Notes: generated from the letters alone by a model not told the origin. 64,000 nucleotides of DNA from Burkholderia vietnamiensis LMG 10929 (GCF_000959445.1 NZ_CP009630.1:992001-1056000); one strand, 5' to 3'. Positions 26,735 through 35,459 are shown, counted from the first letter of the stretch. Numbers and translations are program-made.

Positions 26735-27466
26735 GGCACGCGGCTGTCTGCCGGGCAATGCATCGGTGGAACGACTGCGTAAGCGGGTAAATCAGGCGCC
26801 GGCTGAACTCCTGCGATCCTACTTGAGCCCGCTGACGACTGCGGCGCCGGCTCGAGAGGGGCGTGACGGGCAGGGCGCTCCATGTTCGTGGCAATCGTCC
26901 CGCCGATGTGGCGTACCAAAACAGCGACGCCGTCGTCGTGGGCGATTTCCCGTTCATGCAGAATGTCGGCACGGCTCTCTGCGACGTTTCAGAGGGCGGC
27001 ATACACGAGCTAGATCGCTCTATCCATAGACTGTTGGCTTTGCTGCTTGAAACACGGCTCCTCACGTATCACGACTATCCGCCCGAAGGCCCAGAGCACG
27101 GAGGCCACAGTGCGGATCGGACGAGAGGTGGCCTCACTAGCACTCGGGTACGCGATCTGTCTAGTGGCGTGTCGGCGAAAGCTCGGCGCCGCACGCGCGG
27201 TCTGTGCTGAAACGCCGGTCGGCGGGATCGCCACATGGACCACACCAAACACGGAATGCGTTCATCGCATTGCGCCGAATTGACGCACGGCACGTGCGAA
27301 TTCTAAATTGCGAATTAGAATATGCTTATTCCTTTTTGGAATAAGCGGCCTACGTCGAGCGGGCGGGCGGGCCGAACGTTCGGACGGAGGCATCCAGCGA
27401 ATTTTCTGCAAAGCGGGGGCCGAGGACAAGCGGGTCGAATAGACCATACCAACGGGAGATCATTAC
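26735..27466. other. Intergenic region with A/T-rich control sequence at its end
   Basis: About 730 bp. ORFs here (for example 26863-27210 and 27111-27283, plus strand) have weak codon bias and no recognisable family, so I do not call them. The last 170 bp before the DsrE-like gene contains an A/T-rich island with two inverted repeats listed separately. Confidence 0.45.
27300..27346. promoter_or_regulatory. Two adjacent inverted repeats upstream of the DsrE-like gene
   Basis: ATTCTAA and TTAGAAT flank eight bases (27300-27321). GCTTATTCC and GGAATAAGC flank five T residues (27324-27346). Both are perfect and lie in an A/T-rich patch unlike the surroundings, about 120 bp before the ATG at 27467. 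They look like a regulator-binding and promoter region; the second could also act as a hairpin in either strand. The binding protein is unknown. Confidence 0.5.
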
Positions 27467-28261
27467 ATGTCGGAGACCACCACACGACGCGCGACGCTCA
27501 AGACGATCGGCGTCACGGCGGGCGCGGCATTGCTTGGGGGGATCAGCCACCCGCGCGCGGCGCGTCCGGCTGAGCTGTCTGCGTCGTTGCCGGAGGGAGC
27601 CTCGACGCTCAGGCACTTGACGCAGCACTTGGCTGATGCTCCGCGACGCCGATCATTCAAGACCGTTCCGATGATCCTGGAGCGTCCTCAACAGTGGGAT
27701 GATGAGGCGCTCGCCGAGGTCATCGCGTATCGTGGCGGCCCTCGTCAAGTATGGGACAACACGGAATTGGCCGGTCCCTGGCTGAATCTCATGCGCAATG
27801 CGCTGAATGCGCAGATCTGGTCCTTCAAACATCCGGATTTTCTGGTCGTGTCGGCCACGCACGGCACGGCGCATCTTGCATTGTTCGATCAGGCTATGTG
27901 GGACAAATATGAACTTGCGAGACTGACCGGTGGCAAGTTCGCATCCAACGCCTTCATCAACGAACGTGCTGGAGCGACTGCAGATGCGACCGATCAAGAG
28001 ATTCTCCGCGGGGTCTTGTCGCCACATGACACTAGCATCCCCGTGCTGCAGCGACGGGGTGCCGTTTTTCTGGGCTGTCATAACTCCATCTGGGAGACCG
28101 CCCAGAAACTGATCGATGCCGGAACGAACCCAGACAAACTGTCGCTCGAGGCACTCGCCGCTGAACTGACCAATCACGTACTTCCAGGCGTGATTGTTAC
28201 ACCCGGAGCGGTCGCGACGCTCGTGGAGCTTCAGCAATCCGGATTCCATTACGCAAAATAG
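27467..28261 (+). CDS. Tat-exported DsrE-like periplasmic protein
   Basis: 264 residues with a twin-arginine leader (TTRRATLKTIGVTAGAALLGG, RR at 7-8) and a GGGAGA ribosome site. The C-terminal part has the DsrE/DsrF layout: VFLGCHNSIWETAQKL with a single cysteine where sulfur-carrying DsrE proteins often have one, then the closing VIVTPGAVATLVELQQSGFHYAK. DsrE-type proteins handle sulfane sulfur. It sits 170 bp upstream of the cytochrome that carries a thiosulfate dehydrogenase domain, so the pair probably act in periplasmic sulfur oxidation. The middle region (DFLVVSATHGTAHLALFDQ) is not assigned. Confidence 0.75.
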   Translation: MSETTTRRATLKTIGVTAGAALLGGISHPRAARPAELSASLPEGASTLRHLTQHLADAPRRRSFKTVPMILERPQQWDDEALAEVIAYRGGPRQVWDNTELAGPWLNLMRNALNAQIWSFKHPDFLVVSATHGTAHLALFDQAMWDKYELARLTGGKFASNAFINERAGATADATDQEILRGVLSPHDTSIPVLQRRGAVFLGCHNSIWETAQKLIDAGTNPDKLSLEALAAELTNHVLPGVIVTPGAVATLVELQQSGFHYAK

Positions 28262-28431
28262 CCGCAGTCTATGCCGACTTTCAAGTAATTTGAACCGGGT
28301 GAGTACGCGGCGCAGTAGAGGGCGGCCGTCGGAGAGATAACCGATCCCATCCGCTGATCTTTAGAGGCTCGACAGAACCTCGCGCAAGGCTTGCGTCGGT
28401 CCCACAATGTGCCGACAGATACCGATACGAC

Positions 28432-30480
28432 ATGAATTATCGAACGCTCACACGTTGGATTGTCGCCGCGTTGGCGACATGCGGCCATTACGCAGGGGCT
28501 GCTCAATCAGACTCTCCCAAGGTATCGAATGCCGATCTTGTCGCGCATGGGGCTTATGTCGCCCGCCTCGGCGATTGCGTCGCTTGTCATACCGCATCTG
28601 ATGGCAAACCGATGGCCGGTGGTCTGCCGCTCAATACGCCGTTCGGCGCCGTGTATTCAACCAATATCACGCCCGACGACGCGACGGGCATCGGTCGTTA
28701 TACTTTCGCCCAATTCGAGCGGGTCATGCGAAAAGGTATCGCCGCGGACGGTCACAATCTCTATCCCGCGATGCCTTATCCGTCGTACGTAAAGATGACC
28801 GACCAAGACATGCGCGCGCTGTTTGCATATCTGAAACACGGTGTCGCGCCGGTGAGTCGTGCGAACAAGGCTCCCGACATTCCGTGGCCGTTCAATATGC
28901 GCTGGACGCTCGCTGTCTGGAACGGGCTCTTCCTCGACGACAAGCCTTACATCCCCGATCTGAAGCACGATGCCATCTGGAACCGCGGCGCGTACCTCGT
29001 GCAGGGCCTGGGCCATTGCGGTGCATGCCATACACCGCGCGGTATCGGGTTTCAGGAAAAAGCCCTGTCCGATGCGGGCAGTGATGGCAGCGCCTATCTT
29101 TCCGGGGCGACGGTCGATTCTTGGCGCGCCGTCAATCTGCGCAGATCGTGGACCGCCGCTGACCTCGTTGCGTTGCTCAAGACCGGGCAAAACCGCTATA
29201 CCTATGCAGCAGGTGGCATGAGCGACGTGGTTCGTCATAGCACGCAATACACGAGCGATTTGGATCTCAGTGCGATCGCGATATATCTGACATCACTGCC
29301 TGCGAATTCGCCTGGCGAGGAGGCGAAGCGGGCATCCGGTGCGCAACACACTACCAAGGAACCCACGGGCCTGTTGACGACCCGCGGCGGTCTCGCCTAT
29401 CTCCAGTTTTGTGCCGCTTGCCATCAGGTCGACGGTCGTGGCTTTTCCGCCGTGTTTCCGCCGCTGTCGGAGAACCCGGCCGTGCTGTCTGCCGATCCAG
29501 TTTCGTCGATTCACGTGGTGCTGACCGGTTGGCAGACCCCGAAGACCGCCGCCCATCCGAAGGTCTATACGATGCCGGCCTTCAACCTGTTGTCCGACCG
29601 AGAACTGGCCGATATCCTGACCTTCGTCCGCACTTCGTGGGGCAATCGCCAGGCTCCAGTAAGCGCGTCCGATGTGGGCAAACTGCGTCGGGAACTGGGA
29701 GTAAAGACGCCCACGCCATCGGCGTTCGAGACGCCGCGCTTCGCTGCGATGCTCGATCAGCCGAATGCGGCGCAACTCGTGCGCGGCATGCAGTTGCATC
29801 TGGAAACGAAAGCGCTTTTGCCGGGCAACGTCGGCAATTCGCTCAACTGCGCCAGCTGCCATCTCGAAGGAGGGACCGTTGCGCACGCATCGCCTTTTGT
29901 GGGCGTTTCCCCGCAATTCCCGAGTTATTCGTCGCGCGCGGGGAAGGTGATTTCGTTGGCGGAGCGCATCAATAGCTGCTTCCAACGTTCGATGAACGGC
30001 AAGCCGATACCTGTCGATTCCGCGGATATGAAGGCGATGATCGCGTACTTCGACTGGATGAAGGACGGAGCCCGGCCAAACGAAAAGGTACCGGGGCGCG
30101 GTGTGGGGAAGATCGACACGCACCTGACACCTGACGTGGCCCACGGCAAAGCGGTGTATGCGGCGCAATGCGCGTCGTGCCACGGTGCGAACGGCGAGGG
30201 GGCGATAGGGTCGGAGAGGCAGTACATTTATCCGCCGTTGTGGGGCGAGCAGTCGTTCAACGTCGGGGCGGGCATGGCGCGACTTTATACTGCTGCCGCC
30301 TTCGTCAAGCACAACATGCCGATCGGATCGCACAGCGGCTTTCCACTAGCACAGGGCGGCTTGAGCGATCAGGATGCCCTCGACGTCGCAGCGTATTTCA
30401 CACAGCAGCCGCGCCCAGACTTCCCTGGGAAGATTCGAGACTGGCCCGTGGGCGGCAAGCCGGCTGATGCCCGCTATTGA
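28432..30480 (+). CDS. tsdA: Five-heme cytochrome c: triheme dehydrogenase-subunit module fused to thiosulfate dehydrogenase (TsdA)
   Basis: 682 residues after a signal peptide (cleaved near YAGA). Five CXXCH motifs: C49-H53, C196-H200, C327-H331, C473-H477, C580-H584. The first three, with LPLNTPFGAVYSTNITPD and PWPFNMRWTLAVWN, match the triheme cytochrome subunit of membrane alcohol/gluconate dehydrogenases. From about residue 435 the protein is TsdA: GVSPQFPSY, ERINSCFQRSMNGK with C516 as the expected Cys ligand of the catalytic heme, FNVGAGMARLYTAA, HNMPIG with M629 as the second-heme ligand, and QPRPDF near the end. TsdA joins two thiosulfates into tetrathionate or runs in reverse. The N-terminal module could pass the electrons onward. 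Confidence 0.88.
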   Translation: MNYRTLTRWIVAALATCGHYAGAAQSDSPKVSNADLVAHGAYVARLGDCVACHTASDGKPMAGGLPLNTPFGAVYSTNITPDDATGIGRYTFAQFERVMRKGIAADGHNLYPAMPYPSYVKMTDQDMRALFAYLKHGVAPVSRANKAPDIPWPFNMRWTLAVWNGLFLDDKPYIPDLKHDAIWNRGAYLVQGLGHCGACHTPRGIGFQEKALSDAGSDGSAYLSGATVDSWRAVNLRRSWTAADLVALLKTGQNRYTYAAGGMSDVVRHSTQYTSDLDLSAIAIYLTSLPANSPGEEAKRASGAQHTTKEPTGLLTTRGGLAYLQFCAACHQVDGRGFSAVFPPLSENPAVLSADPVSSIHVVLTGWQTPKTAAHPKVYTMPAFNLLSDRELADILTFVRTSWGNRQAPVSASDVGKLRRELGVKTPTPSAFETPRFAAMLDQPNAAQLVRGMQLHLETKALLPGNVGNSLNCASCHLEGGTVAHASPFVGVSPQFPSYSSRAGKVISLAERINSCFQRSMNGKPIPVDSADMKAMIAYFDWMKDGARPNEKVPGRGVGKIDTHLTPDVAHGKAVYAAQCASCHGANGEGAIGSERQYIYPPLWGEQSFNVGAGMARLYTAAAFVKHNMPIGSHSGFPLAQGGLSDQDALDVAAYFTQQPRPDFPGKIRDWPVGGKPADARY

Positions 30481-30992
30481 ATCGCGTAACCGATTTGGGC
30501 GATCAACCGGCAACATTGCGACACATATCGCCACTTGCGCATTCCATGCAGTCATTGAGCTTCGCGCTTGGTGTCGTGGATGCGGGCCGGCTATGGGGGA
30601 GGGAATACGTCGGCGCGACGGTCGGTGTATCGAGACGCTCGCGCATAGAGATGGCTGGCTCTATCGAACTGTTGATAAACGTCCGGGGAGGGCTGCGTCG
30701 AAGTTTACAGACTTCTTAAACACCCCACGCGCCGCTTACGCGACTTGTACGACCGGCAACGCACCCGTGAATCGGGGGGTAGGCGCCGTCATAACAATTT
30801 TCCGGCAGCCTGCTATGGAAGCGCGAAGGGTGCGATTCGTCGTTTCACTCGAAGTTGAGTTACATCATGGCGAAACGCTGGTCAAAACCCAGAATGTGCA
30901 AAGAATGGGGTGAATCAAGAGCCAGCCGTAAGGGGCCGCAAACTCATTCAGTTAAGAGAACATGCCACCTCATGATCACCGAGGAGTCTGTT
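30481..30992. other. Intergenic region, no gene seen
   Basis: About 510 bp after the cytochrome gene. The only long plus frame (30374-30913) overlaps the cytochrome gene and has poor codon character. The last bases carry the GAGGAG ribosome site of the next gene. Confidence 0.45.
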
Positions 30993-31196
30993 GTGAAAGC
31001 AAATGTTGGAAATATCGACCGCGCCCTGCGAATATTCATTGGGCTGATATTGATCGGATTGACCGTAACAGGGCACGTTGGCTTGTGGGGCTGGCTTGGC
31101 ATCGTGCCACTCCTGACAGGCATCGTGCGCATCTGCCCTCTGTACAGCGTTCTGGGCGTGAAGACGTGCTCGGCGTCGAAGACCGACGCTAAATAA
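30993..31196 (+). CDS. DUF2892-family small membrane protein
   Basis: 67 residues from a GTG with a GAGGAG ribosome site 6 bp upstream; an ATG at 30972 is possible but less well placed. The sequence MKANVGNIDRALRIFIG is the family entry motif, followed by two membrane helices and the closing RICPLYSVLGVKTC. DUF2892 units are often fused to or next to rhodanese or sulfide-responsive genes, which fits the upstream sulfur-redox genes. It lies about 90 bp before the AhpD-like gene. Confidence 0.85.
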   Translation: MKANVGNIDRALRIFIGLILIGLTVTGHVGLWGWLGIVPLLTGIVRICPLYSVLGVKTCSASKTDAK

Positions 31197-31288
31197 TTCG
31201 AACTTGGCCGGTCGCAAGTCGCCCGGCTGCTCGCGCGCATCAGCGTCACGTGACGTTTGCTTCGCGATTGATCAAGGAGAGCAACTTT

Positions 31289-31636
31289 ATGAGCGGGATA
31301 CCCGATTTCAAAGCGGTCGTCAACGACGTATCGGGCCTCATGCGTCACCTGCGCGGGTCCCAGCCTGAGTTAATGACCGCATTCGGTCAATTGGCTGCAG
31401 CCGGCACCAAGGATGGCGCACTGAGCAAGAAAATGCGAGAGTTTGTTGCGCTCGGCATCGCAGTCGCGGACCGATGCGATGACTGCATTGGCTTTCACGT
31501 CCAAGCTCTCGTCAAGCTGGGCGCCACACGCGCCGAACTAGAGGACGTGCTAGGAACCGCCGTTTATATGGGAGGTGGTCCCTCGATGATGTACGCCATG
31601 CACGCGCTCGCTGCATTTGAACAGTTATCGTCCTGA
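31289..31636 (+). CDS. Carboxymuconolactone decarboxylase/AhpD-like protein
   Basis: 115 residues from MSGIPDFKAVV, with an AAGGAGA ribosome site; the ORF opens further upstream but without such a site. The AhpD-type redox centre is C63 and C66 with H70 in RCDDCIGFHVQAL, and the following helix (GATRAELEDVLGTAVYMGGGPSMMYA) is typical. Family members are alkylhydroperoxidase-like disulfide redox proteins, usually small homo-oligomers. With the hemoglobin and sulfur genes it suggests defence against peroxides or reactive sulfur; that is inference. Confidence 0.9.
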   Translation: MSGIPDFKAVVNDVSGLMRHLRGSQPELMTAFGQLAAAGTKDGALSKKMREFVALGIAVADRCDDCIGFHVQALVKLGATRAELEDVLGTAVYMGGGPSMMYAMHALAAFEQLSS

Positions 31637-31844
31637 TCCGGGCTTGAATGGCTTGGTCCGTCCGCAGTTCAGGTCGAGCTGTCGCCGGGCGGTAAGCCGC
31701 CACGCCTGATTGCCCGAAACGAACCTCGGAACGGCTCATCCGAGTTGTCGCTCGATTATCACGACGTCTGCTATGCTGTGATGACTTGTATCCTTGGCAC
31801 GGGCTGAATCCTCATTACATGATCGACATCGGCGACTGCCCCAA

Positions 31845-32156
31845 CTTCCCGGAGCACAGGGTGGCCTGTTCGCACCGTCTCTGGCGATCGGTGCGAGCAT
31901 CGGCAATACGCTGCACATCGTGTTTTCGGGAATGCAGTTGCAGATGCTGATCGCGCTCGGGCTGGTCGGCTATCTCGCCGCGGTTACGCAGAGCCCGATC
32001 ACGGCGTTCGTGATCGTCATCGAGATGATCAACGGCCATGCGCCCGTCATTTCGCTGATGGCCACGGCCCTGATTGCCAGCCGCGTGTCGCGATTCTTCG
32101 CTCCGCCGCTGTATGAAGCGCTTTCCACGCGTTTTTTCCCCGGAGATCACCGGTGA
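31845..32156 (+). pseudogene. C-terminal remnant of a ClC-type chloride channel/transporter
   Basis: About 100 residues matching the last helices of ClC proteins: GGLFAPSLAIGASIG contains the conserved G-x-F-x-P selectivity segment, followed by LVGYLAAVTQSPITAFVIVIEMINGH and ALIASRVSRFFAPPLYEAL. Intact family members exceed 400 residues, and nothing resembling the N-terminal helices is found upstream. No ribosome site or start precedes the matching part, so this is a fragment left by deletion or recombination. Confidence 0.8.
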
Positions 32157-32212
32157 CCTCGAGGGCATCGGTTCGCGGTACAGGACATGATTAACCTCGT
32201 CCGGTACTACTC

Positions 32213-32455
32213 ATGGAGGGGCCGCTCATCTTTCTCTCCGCGTTGATGCTTCTGTTTGCGTATGCGGCACGATGCAGCGCTGACGATACGATTTCAGAGG
32301 ATTATCGTTATCTGGCGCGTATTAATGTTCGTCCGGTCGTCATCGATTGCGTCGCGGAAATCGACCGATGGATTCGAACCTCGTCGAAATACGACATGTA
32401 TCTTGCACCTGACGGTCGTCAGCTGAGGGCAAAGTTCGCGCGTTTCGCGCGATAG
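32213..32455 (+). CDS. Possible small secreted protein (80 aa)
   Basis: Starts MEGPLIFLSALMLLFAYAARC and has a hydrophobic leader that could be a signal peptide, then a charged segment (ISEDYRYLARINVRP). I do not recognise a family. The ribosome site is weak and the flanks contain a broken gene on one side and a gene-free stretch on the other, so it may be a chance ORF or the remnant of one. Confidence 0.35.
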   Translation: MEGPLIFLSALMLLFAYAARCSADDTISEDYRYLARINVRPVVIDCVAEIDRWIRTSSKYDMYLAPDGRQLRAKFARFAR

Positions 32456-32728
32456 ACGGGAGTGCCGACAATGGACTGTCTGTGCATTCAACGGGAACTA
32501 TTCGCGCTTCCGCACGCCTTCGACAGCGTGCTGCCTGGCTTCCCGTGAAGGCAAAGTGCGACATCTGGCGCACGCATGTGGCGGGTATTGCAATGAAGCC
32601 GATGGAATGAGAGGCCGGCCGCCTCGCGCATGGCGAGCCGCGACTGACGCGAGCGGTGAGCTTAAATTGTGCGCAGGTGCTGTCAAACGATCGAGCCGGA
32701 TCCCGAGCCTCGTGCGTCGCGCGGCCTG

Positions 32729-33121
32729 TCATGATCGCGGAACGGCCGGCGTGCCGGCTGTGCCACGGATCACATCGGGACGCAGGCATCCGCGCACCAT
32801 CGACCCGTACAGCGGGTCTGTACGGCGCCGGCGGAAGTATTCGACGCGGGAGTGCCGTCCGTCAGTCAAGACGCGCAATCCGATCGGCACGCCGCGGAAG
32901 AATGATTCGGCACGAAGCAGGATCGCCCCGGCACCTTCCGCGCGATGCAGTTGCCGCGTACTTGATTTCCAGCGATGGACGACGCAGTTCGCGACCTCGG
33001 ACGCAGATAGGCTCGATTGCTCCGCGAATACGGGGGATAGGGAGAAGACGCCGTCTCGGCGCGAACACGCCACAAGCAGTACACAGAACCCTGTTGCAAT
33101 CGCCATCTGCCAATTGTTCAT
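32729..33121 (-). CDS. Lipoprotein of unknown function (130 aa)
   Basis: The start MNNWQMAIATG follows a GGAGA ribosome site; upstream in-frame residues lack coding character. A lipoprotein signal ends in the lipobox LLVAC. The mature part has one further cysteine in VANCVVHRW and an Arg-rich C-terminal half (RVEYFRRRRTDPLYG). I cannot name a family. It is the last of four minus-strand genes (dead HtrA, Ig-like secreted protein, Rieske protein, this lipoprotein) that may share a promoter near 35500. Confidence 0.65.
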   Translation of the reverse strand: MNNWQMAIATGFCVLLVACSRRDGVFSLSPVFAEQSSLSASEVANCVVHRWKSSTRQLHRAEGAGAILLRAESFFRGVPIGLRVLTDGRHSRVEYFRRRRTDPLYGSMVRGCLRPDVIRGTAGTPAVPRS

Positions 33122-33280
33122 CGGTGATCTCCGTGTCGATGCGGCCCGAGGTGGGATCCGTTGACGAAATTGCATCGCAGTGTGGCACAAGAGTACATCG
33201 ACGGCGCAGGGTTGAGCGTTCGCCCTGGCGGATTTTTGTTTCGATCGATATGCAGCGTTCCGGCGCATCGTCTCGGAAGG

Positions 33281-33907
33281 CTACGCGGCCCCATGTTCGT
33301 CCTGACCGATCAACAGTTCGGTCGGCGACAAGAACATGTAACGTGGCACGTCGAGGTTCTGCGGTGCTGGCTTGTCGCGGAATACCCGTCCGGCAAGATC
33401 GTAGGTCGAGCCGTGGCAGGGACACAGGAAGCCGCCTGGCCAGTTATCCGGCAGGTTTGGCTGAGACCCTGGTTGAAACCGAGGTGTCGGTGTACAACCG
33501 AGGTGCGTACAGACGCCAACCACGACCAGAATGTTCCGATGGTCCGCTCGCGAGCGAAAGGTGTTTTGGCAATAGAGCGGCAATGGCATTGAGAAGGCGT
33601 GGCGCGAGTCAGGATCAGCGACGAGCGGAGTCGCCTTGATGACGCTTTCAAGCATAGCCGGCGAGCGGTCGACGATGAACACTGGCTTCCCGCGCCATGC
33701 AACGGTCAACATTGCGCCTTCGGTCAAGCGGCCGATGTCGACCTTGACCGGTGCGCCAGCGGCCAGCGCATTGGCGGGTGGTGTCAGGGAATCAACGAAA
33801 GGGATGGCGGCTGCGATGCCGCCGATGCCGCTCGCGACGGATGTCGCGATCAGCCAACGGCGACGCTTGATGTCGGGCCCCACCGGCTCGGTCGGATTCT
33901 CGTCCAT
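33281..33907 (-). CDS. petA: Rieske iron-sulfur protein (PetA-like) without bc1 partners
   Basis: 208 residues from MDENPTEPVG with an AAGGAGT ribosome site. An N-terminal Tat-like signal anchor (KRRRWLIATSVASGIGG) precedes the soluble cluster domain. Cluster ligands are C133 and H135 in CTHLGC and C162 and H165 in CPCHGS, with C138 and C164 for the stabilising disulfide. The sequence matches the Rieske subunit of ubiquinol-cytochrome c reductase. No cytochrome b or c1 gene is adjacent, unlike the usual petABC operon, so it is a solo copy that could exchange into the main complex or serve another quinol oxidase. Confidence 0.88.
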   Translation of the reverse strand: MDENPTEPVGPDIKRRRWLIATSVASGIGGIAAAIPFVDSLTPPANALAAGAPVKVDIGRLTEGAMLTVAWRGKPVFIVDRSPAMLESVIKATPLVADPDSRHAFSMPLPLYCQNTFRSRADHRNILVVVGVCTHLGCTPTPRFQPGSQPNLPDNWPGGFLCPCHGSTYDLAGRVFRDKPAPQNLDVPRYMFLSPTELLIGQDEHGAA

Positions 33908-34004
33908 GTCGACTCCTTCGATGCAGCCGTCTCTCATGCTTTCCGGGTCGCTGCCATGCCCGACACCTTGGCCGAGCAGATGGGGCAGGCTCCTAGAGGT
34001 CGAG

Positions 34005-34439
34005 CTACATTGTCCAGACGAACATCGAGTGGGCATGGGACGATTCACGTACGTCGACACTTCGCCGCATGGTCTGCCTGTTATAGGTGGCCGACACGGT
34101 ATAGCGCCCGTCGGGCATCGAGACGAGCAGGAATGGCCCGGTGGTTCGTGTCGAAAGCACGGTCTTGCCATGTGCATCGACGATCTTGACAGGAACATCG
34201 GCCAAATAGTCGTTCCCGCTGCTCGTATGCCCCGCAAACTCGAGCACGAGCGGATACTTGCCCATCTGCTGTTTGATTGCGGCCGATTGATCACTACCGA
34301 TGCCGCCGGATAGATAGGTCACGTTGCCAGCGTGTTCGGGCTGCGGCAGTGATGCCTGCTCGGCGGAAAACGCGTCATGGGTGAACACGGCAATCGTCAC
34401 GGCGACGACGCCGAGCGCTGTTCTGGACGAGTACGTCAT
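34005..34439 (-). CDS. Secreted protein with carboxypeptidase regulatory-like (Ig-fold) domain
   Basis: 144 residues with a signal peptide ending near AFSA. The mature part includes PLVLEFAGHTSSGNDYLADVPVKIVDAHGKTVLST, then GPFLLVSMPDGRYTVSATYN, the strand pattern of carboxypeptidase regulatory-like or DUF4198-like beta sandwiches. No catalytic residues are apparent. It lies 51 bp downstream of the pseudo-HtrA gene and 97 bp upstream of the Rieske gene, all on the minus strand. It is probably a periplasmic binding or structural partner; the function is unknown. Confidence 0.7.
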   Translation of the reverse strand: MTYSSRTALGVVAVTIAVFTHDAFSAEQASLPQPEHAGNVTYLSGGIGSDQSAAIKQQMGKYPLVLEFAGHTSSGNDYLADVPVKIVDAHGKTVLSTRTTGPFLLVSMPDGRYTVSATYNRQTMRRSVDVRESSHAHSMFVWTM

Positions 34440-34490
34440 GACCGACTCCTTGAATGTGCGCCATACCGAGCTGCCGGCAGCGAAACTTGC

Positions 34491-35459
34491 TCAACCTGCG
34501 TCCGTGACTCGATCGTTTGGCCGCATCGGCCGGGACGCCTTGGCAAGCGGGGGCGTCTCCTCCTTCGCCGAGACTCCGAGTTGTCCATGCACGGCCTTGC
34601 CATGCAACTTCAACTGGCGTTCGACCTTCATGGCCTTGTCGATGGGTATCGCAAAGGCGAGACCCTGATACACGTTGCCGTCGTCCGGAGGTGGCGTTTC
34701 GATACCGACGACTTCACCCTTGAGGTTCAGGAGCGGGCTACCGCCGTCCCCGGAGTGTTCCGTAAGATCGGTCTGGATCAACGGAACGTACGATTGATCG
34801 GGAAGCAGACGGGAGAGGTTGCTGACGACACCTTTGACGATCGAGGTTCCCAGCCCGTAGGGCGAACCGATCGAGGCGACCCATTCGCCGGCCTTAAGCA
34901 TCGCAGGTGATCCGATCCGGGCGACAGCCAGACCCGTCGCATGAACATGAAGCAGCGCGACACCACTCGCCGGATCGCTGCCGATCAACCGTGCGTGGTA
35001 CGTTTGCCCGTCGGCGAGGGTAACGGAGATCCTCGATGCGCCCGCAACGTCGCCGGCATCGGTGAGGATGTTGCCGTCCGACGAGATGATGAAGCCGCTG
35101 GCGTGCCGCTGTGCCAGGGCACCGCGATCGGCGCCGGGTGGAGGTGAAAATTCCTCGAAGAAACCGAGGAACGGCACGTTCGCGCTGCCTGGCGGGGGCC
35201 ACAGTTGCCGCACACTCGGTATTGTGTCGGTCCTGGACACCTTGACGGTCACGACGGCGGGGCCGTCGATTCGCGTCATGTTCTCGAAGTCGGACACGAT
35301 TCCCGGGTAGGCCGTGAAACCCGGGCTTGCGGACAAAACAGCCTGCGGAGCGCGTGGCGCCGTTGCAGGTGACAGTGATTCCTTCCCCATGCAACTCGCG
35401 GACACGGCTGCAATGGCCAGACTGGTAAGCCCGATACGCTTGAACCCGATGCTTGCCAT
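34491..35459 (-). CDS. HtrA/DegP-like protein with all three catalytic residues replaced by glycine
   Basis: 322 residues from MASIGFKRIG, with a GGGAG ribosome site. After a signal sequence (a cysteine at 23 could be lipidated, though the lipobox is poor) the trypsin-like fold is clear: ASGFIISSDGNILTDAG, VTLADGQTYHARLIGSDP, VASIGSPYGLGTSIVKGVVSN and NLKGEVVGIET. Aligned with DegP, the catalytic His is G136 (TDAGDV for TNNHVV), the Asp is G166 (PASGVALL for PRSDIALI) and the Ser is G239 (GDGGS for GNSGG). No PDZ domain follows. It cannot be a serine protease and may act as a chaperone or sensor. Confidence 0.87.
   Translation of the reverse strand: MASIGFKRIGLTSLAIAAVSASCMGKESLSPATAPRAPQAVLSASPGFTAYPGIVSDFENMTRIDGPAVVTVKVSRTDTIPSVRQLWPPPGSANVPFLGFFEEFSPPPGADRGALAQRHASGFIISSDGNILTDAGDVAGASRISVTLADGQTYHARLIGSDPASGVALLHVHATGLAVARIGSPAMLKAGEWVASIGSPYGLGTSIVKGVVSNLSRLLPDQSYVPLIQTDLTEHSGDGGSPLLNLKGEVVGIETPPPDDGNVYQGLAFAIPIDKAMKVERQLKLHGKAVHGQLGVSAKEETPPLAKASRPMRPNDRVTDAG

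Noticed and set aside
27319..27346. Intrinsic terminator reading of the GCTTATTCC/GGAATAAGC repeat
   Set aside because: Weak A/T-rich stem with a poly-T loop and no gene ending close upstream; an operator is more plausible.
34491..35459. Annotation as an active serine protease of the DegP type
   Set aside because: All three catalytic positions are glycine.
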